The translations under genes were made by a program, and so were the position numbers. The notes below the pieces were generated by a model. It made no database searches and had not been told where the DNA came from. It saw only the letters and a program-made list of their open reading frames with translations. From contig NZ_RBWX01000010.1 of assembly GCF_003634215.1 (NCBI RefSeq), positions 186,001 to 250,000 on the forward strand: DNA of 64,000 nt. The letters are read 5' to 3'. This DNA is from Sphingosinicella microcystinivorans. GTDB taxonomy: Bacteria; Pseudomonadota; Alphaproteobacteria; Sphingomonadales; Sphingomonadaceae. Positions 61,251 through 64,000 of this stretch are shown here, in pieces. Every line of letters begins with the position of its first letter. The first letter of the stretch is position 1.

Positions 61251-61700
61251 TCAGGGGCGCCATTGGTAGACAACCGCCTTGGGGCGGTCGGGGTTGTGCG
61301 GCTTCAGGGTGAAGCCCATGCACCGGGCAAGCCGGGCGTGGCTTTCCGATGATCGGTGAGCAGTCAGACACACGCCCTCGGGGCACTGCCGTGCCGTGGC
61401 GGCGAGGAGACCGAGAAGGGGGTCGGTGTCGATGACCGGGAAGCGGTCGTAAGCGTTCGTGAGGGCAAGCCAGAGGATGCCCTCGGGTTTGCCGACATCG
61501 AGACCGGCAATGGCCAGCGGCGCGCCGCCGTGGACGTAGGACAGCACCAGCGGCGTTGAGGCGGCAAGCTCGGGTAGCCATGAGCGTGCGTCGGCACGAC
61601 CGTGGGAGGCTGACAGCGCAAGGACGGTGCCCATAGACACGTCCGCAGCGGCGGCCACCGCGTGAGACACATGGAAGGGGATGGCCGATACGGCACGCAT
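61251..61700 (-). CDS. GNAT-fold phage protein (copy 3, diverged)
   Basis: A 149-residue protein starting at 61700 (MRAVSAIPFHVSHAVAAAAD), with AGGAG 5 bases upstream. The C-terminal part (LTAHRSSESHARLARCMGFT) aligns with the R-W/F-L-G-F core of the two gp13-like proteins. The middle has YVHGGAPLAIAGLDVG, as in the other copies. It heads the module, 25 bases before the 256-residue gene. Confidence 0.62.
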   Translation of the reverse strand: MRAVSAIPFHVSHAVAAAADVSMGTVLALSASHGRADARSWLPELAASTPLVLSYVHGGAPLAIAGLDVGKPEGILWLALTNAYDRFPVIDTDPLLGLLAATARQCPEGVCLTAHRSSESHARLARCMGFTLKPHNPDRPKAVVYQWRP

Positions 61701-62117
61701 CGGCGCTCCTTTCGGATGGAATGGGGTGCAGCGGGCCATCGGCCAGCGGGAGGGGGCACCGACGGCCCGCTGCAAAGGGTCCGTCACCGCGTCGATAGAC
61801 AGCGGGAGGTCGCCTTAGGGGAACTGAAGTTGGGTTGAGGTGAGACCGAAAGAGGGCTCTAGGTTAGACCACTCCTAACCCTCTTCCCTCCTTCAATGAG
61901 GTCTTTCCGAATGTCTGTAGAAGGAACCTGAGAAGGAGTAGGAGAAGGAGCATATATAGATAAACCTAAGGACGCGCGTGTGTGGGAGCGGTCTGTCGAA
62001 CTTCAAGAGTCCATCGAAAATTTTTCTGTCTGACCATGCCCACCCGGTCGGTGATGTCTTCCCGGCGCAGCCGTTCGGTCGGTCGGGCCGAGGCCGCGCG
62101 TGCAGGCCCGCGCGCGT

Positions 62118-62145
62118 TTCTTTCACCGAGAGTGCGGGCTAATTG
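62118..62145 (-). promoter_or_regulatory. 28-bp repeated motif, copy 2 (possible phage promoter)
   Basis: Matches the copy at 62875-62902 at 23 of 28 bases. On the minus strand the shared core reads ATTA-n-CCCGCA-n-TC-n-CGGTG-n-AAGAA. It precedes the module that starts at 61700 by about 420 bases. Confidence 0.4.
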
Positions 62146-62271
62146 GGGTATGCGGACCTCCCCACCTGAAACCCGCAGGAAACCGCCGTTTCTTCCCGTG
62201 CTCTTGCCGTCGCCATTTCGGTGCCAATCGGCCCGTCTTTGCCCGCCGGTCCAGCGCATCAGCAAGCGCGC

Positions 62272-62285
62272 GGGGGGGGGGGGGG
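62272..62285. repeat. Homopolymer of 14 G
   Basis: An uninterrupted G14 tract in the intergenic region, the only homopolymer of this size noticed. It could vary in length in the population or reflect an assembly error. Confidence 0.9.
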
Positions 62286-62287
62286 CG

Positions 62288-62315
62288 GGCGGGAGCAGCT
62301 CAAACCGCTCCCGCC
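62288..62315 (-). terminator. GC-rich hairpin after the BRO-like gene
   Basis: GGCGGGAGC and GCTCCCGCC form a 9-bp stem with a 10-base loop, 7 bases after the stop of the 62323 gene on the minus strand. It is followed on that strand by a C run, not T, so termination is uncertain. Confidence 0.45.
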
Positions 62316-62322
62316 GCACCCG

Positions 62323-62841
62323 TTATGCTGCCAGCGCGTAGCCCTTGGACATTGCGAGACGCGGGAGAACGTCGTCGAAAATCCATCGACGAATTTGGTC
62401 TGCGTTAGGCAGCTCTCGTTCGTTCAAGAGGATGGCTTTCCAGTCATCGGATGCCATGAGTGAGTCCAGTGGAAGCGACGCCCAATCTGGTGAACCCATG
62501 ACCTCCGCACCGGCCGTGCTGTCTGGCATGTAATACTCCCCGTCGGATGCGATTGTCGGCAAGACTATGCCGCAGAGCCACCGCACAACCGACGCACCGT
62601 TAGGGCCATGACACAGCAGCAATAAGGTATCTCCAACTCCGACGTATTCAACGCCGTCGTCCTTGCGGACCACATCAATCCTTGATCGGAGCGCCTTCAG
62701 CTCTTGTCGGCTGAGCCCGGCGTCGGTTCGGGCGGTTTCGAGTGGCGTGGCCCATGCCGAGCCGGAGTGCGCCGAGTACGGTCGGCTTTGAGCTTCGATG
62801 TTGACGGCAATGACGTTCGCCTGCGTTTCGTGAACCTGCAT
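62323..62841 (-). CDS. Putative antirepressor-like phage protein with repeated BRO-type motif
   Basis: A 172-residue protein starting at 62841 (MQVHETQANVIAVNIEAQ), with GGGAGA before it. Two segments share a pattern seen near the end of BRO-N antirepressors: RWLCGIVLPTIASDGEYY (about residues 86-103) and RRWIFDDVLPRLAMSKGYAL (about 151-170). The BRO catalytic or binding role is not proven. It follows the AntA remnant, and both may derive from one antirepressor region. Confidence 0.55.
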   Translation of the reverse strand: MQVHETQANVIAVNIEAQSRPYSAHSGSAWATPLETARTDAGLSRQELKALRSRIDVVRKDDGVEYVGVGDTLLLLCHGPNGASVVRWLCGIVLPTIASDGEYYMPDSTAGAEVMGSPDWASLPLDSLMASDDWKAILLNERELPNADQIRRWIFDDVLPRLAMSKGYALAA

Positions 62842-62874
62842 AAAAATCTCCCGCTTGATGTTCAGTTTTGGCGG

Positions 62875-62902
62875 TTCTTCCACCGGGAATGCGGGGTAAT
62901 CG
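62875..62902 (-). promoter_or_regulatory. 28-bp repeated motif, copy 1 (possible phage promoter)
   Basis: Lies 33 bases before the 62841 start, on its coding strand. It shares 23 of 28 bases with 62118-62145 and the CACCGGGAA core with 58378-58389. Confidence 0.4.
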
Positions 62903-62919
62903 ACGGCATCGTATGTATT

Positions 62920-63209
62920 TCAATTAGTTAGATGGCACTTCTTCAGAGATTGCTGCATTTGCCGCGTCTTCCGCCCAATCTCATTGTTCTCGACCATCGC
63001 CAGCTCCTTCGCCATGTCGCGGGAGAGCAGGTAGTCGGTGCGGGGGCGTCCCCGGCCGGGGTTAATTTTGGGCTGCTGTGCCCAAAAGTCCGTTCCAGCT
63101 TCGAAGCCGTACTGTTCGACCCGTAGCTTGAACCACTTCACGAAGCCGTGCTTGTTCCCCAGCCACGCATGAAGGGACCGGGCGTCGAACCGAGGTTGCC
63201 CCTCATGTT
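62920..63209 (-). pseudogene. AntA/AntB-type antirepressor remnant
   Basis: The frame contains an AntA domain: FDARSLHAWLGNKHGFVKWF, RVEQYGFEAGTDFW and GRGRPRTDYLLSRDMAKELA followed by MVENNEIGRK. No ATG, GTG or TTG occurs in frame between the upstream stop (63210-63212) and the domain start; the first GTG (63139-63141) cuts the domain in half. The protein ends shortly after the domain (KKCHLTN), without the usual C-terminal domain. It therefore looks like a gene with a lost 5' end, although a rare start codon cannot be excluded. AntA proteins inactivate phage repressors. Confidence 0.7.
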
Positions 63210-63356
63210 CGACTGGAGGGAGCGCTGCGCGGTGGTGCGGCCTTTGGCCGATCTTTCGGCCGGTCCTCCGGTGCCCCGGCGGGTCGTCCTTATGACCGTT
63301 AGTTATGGCCTAAGGTGCTGTTGAGGTGACGCCGAGGGATCAACCGTCCCGACCCT

Positions 63357-63376
63357 TTTGCACATCCATGTGCAAA
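63357..63376. promoter_or_regulatory. Perfect 20-bp palindrome upstream of the last gene
   Basis: TTTGCACAT-CC-ATGTGCAAA, a perfect 9+2+9 inverted repeat ending 17 bases before the ATG at 63394. It looks like an operator for a dimeric regulator and lies between the AntA remnant and the last gene, where a phage-type control region would be expected. Confidence 0.6.
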
Positions 63377-63393
63377 TCCACGCCGCAGGCGAT

Positions 63394-64000
63394 ATGTCGA
63401 ACTCGGCAGACACGACGATGGGGGATCAGTTGACCAAACCGAGCGAAGGCTGGGCGGCTGAACTGACGGGCGGTGCCGTGGACCTCAGCGATTTACGCGA
63501 GATGCTGGCTGCACCTTTCGAGCCTTGGGTAGAGGACTATGAGTTTGACGGCGAGACGGTGTTGTTGCTGCGGTCTGTCGAGTGGAAAGGGTTCAGTGAC
63601 GCTGCCGAATTGAATGAGCGCGCCGGCCTCTTGCTGACCCGCATAAACGGGGCCAAGCGCATCGCATTTGAAGACTCTAGAACAGTCGCCCTTGGCCGGA
63701 CCTTCAGGTTTAATGCGGACGGCGATTTGCTCCCATTCACTCTTTCAATGTCAGTAAACACGTCCATCGGCGAGATTGGTTCGCGGACGCGCGGTCGGCT
63801 GGATGATGGGCTGCCGAAGGTGCCTGCCCCATCGCCACTGCAAGCTCGGTTGAAAGCCGCTGAGGATAGCGAACGCCATGCCGATTTGCTCACGCACATC
63901 GCGCGCGCTGACAACTGGTATGACCTTTACAAAGCCATGGAGCAGGTCGAGCGCATAAACGGCACGGGCAAGCGCTGGGATGTGATGATCGGCAGCGAGG
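63394..64000 (+). CDS. Hypothetical protein, 3' end outside window
   Basis: At least 202 residues, open to the window edge. It begins MSNSADTTMGDQLTKPSEGW and contains ETVLLLRSVEWKGFSDAAEL and a helical HADLLTHIARADNWYDLYKA. I recognise no family. The start follows a palindromic operator-like site, so the gene may be tightly regulated. An ATG at 63418 is a possible later start. Confidence 0.6.
   Translation, partial: MSNSADTTMGDQLTKPSEGWAAELTGGAVDLSDLREMLAAPFEPWVEDYEFDGETVLLLRSVEWKGFSDAAELNERAGLLLTRINGAKRIAFEDSRTVALGRTFRFNADGDLLPFTLSMSVNTSIGEIGSRTRGRLDDGLPKVPAPSPLQARLKAAEDSERHADLLTHIARADNWYDLYKAMEQVERINGTGKRWDVMIGSE

Larger units (their letters stand above)
61701..62322. other. Intergenic region without a recognised gene
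   Basis: About 620 bases with no supported coding frame. It holds a purine-rich tract (around 61928-61951), a GGTTAG/CTAACC hairpin (about 61862-61880), one copy of the repeated 28-bp motif (62118-62145), a run of 14 G (62272-62285) and a GC hairpin (62288-62315). It probably carries the promoter and leader of the phage module. Confidence 0.55.

Noticed and set aside
61966-62319. Overlapping minus-strand frames in the long intergenic region
   Set aside because: They have no RBS or domain, contain low-complexity Pro/Arg sequence, and cross the G14 tract and hairpin.
50400-64000. CRISPR array or cas genes in the accessory region
   Set aside because: No regularly spaced repeats and no Cas-like proteins were seen; the repeated motifs found are single pairs or triplets.

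Overview
The window reads as a chromosomal segment of a high-GC Gram-negative alphaproteobacterium, most likely a member of the Sphingomonadales. This is inferred from gene content and order: lptD-surA-pdxA-rsmA, hda-ppk-ppx, an flbT homologue, TrmFO, a Tad-type pilus protein and very compact gene spacing. No rRNA or other strict taxonomic marker is present, so the order-level call is an inference.

Positions 1 to about 50,390 are core genome. The left edge cuts a Tad/TadG-like pilus gene. Then come a squalene/phytoene-synthase-like gene, an EF-hand protein, trmFO, a glycosyltransferase, an AbrB-Doc toxin-antitoxin pair, gyrA, and a GbsR/MarR-type regulator with two small membrane proteins and a pair of matching operators. 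These are followed by a YhhN gene, a TPR gene, modABC, flbT, an M28 peptidase, guaB-rsmB-TPR, the envelope and ribosome block lptD-surA-pdxA-rsmA (minus strand), pepA-holC, ndk, purMN, DUF2066-perM-hda-ppk-ppx (polyphosphate), rnd, aspS, a PPK2 kinase, a repeat-rich EF-hand protein, greB, a lytic transglycosylase, dapA-smpB, a DUF2062 protein with a molybdopterin oxidoreductase, and an M13 metallopeptidase. Six convergent pairs overlap tail to tail, so the core has almost no room for terminators between converging genes.

A tRNA-Pro(TGG) gene at 50,312-50,388 marks the start of an accessory region that runs to the right edge. It holds short hypothetical genes, an SNase-like nuclease, two SRAP (HMCES/YedK-type) proteins, one of which has lost catalytic residues, a FRG-domain protein and a serine resolvase with a res-like upstream region. 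A podovirus-derived module follows: three small proteins related to T7 gp13/GNAT and one T7 gp14-like internal core protein. Antirepressor-like remnants (AntA and BRO-like) and a truncated unknown gene come last. Two near-identical GAAC-N7-GAAC elements, the alphaproteobacterial LexA-box architecture, sit at the heads of two minus-strand operons. This suggests that part of the island, including the degenerate SRAP gene, is SOS-controlled. No tyrosine integrase, capsid, portal or terminase gene is visible, and no second att copy of the tRNA end is seen, so the element either continues beyond 64,000 or is a remnant.

The most interesting unexplained signals are the LexA-type boxes, the degenerate SRAP paralogue, a repeated 28-bp motif upstream of the phage-derived minus-strand genes (a possible phage-specific promoter), the triple half-site region of the resolvase, and the GbsR operator pair.
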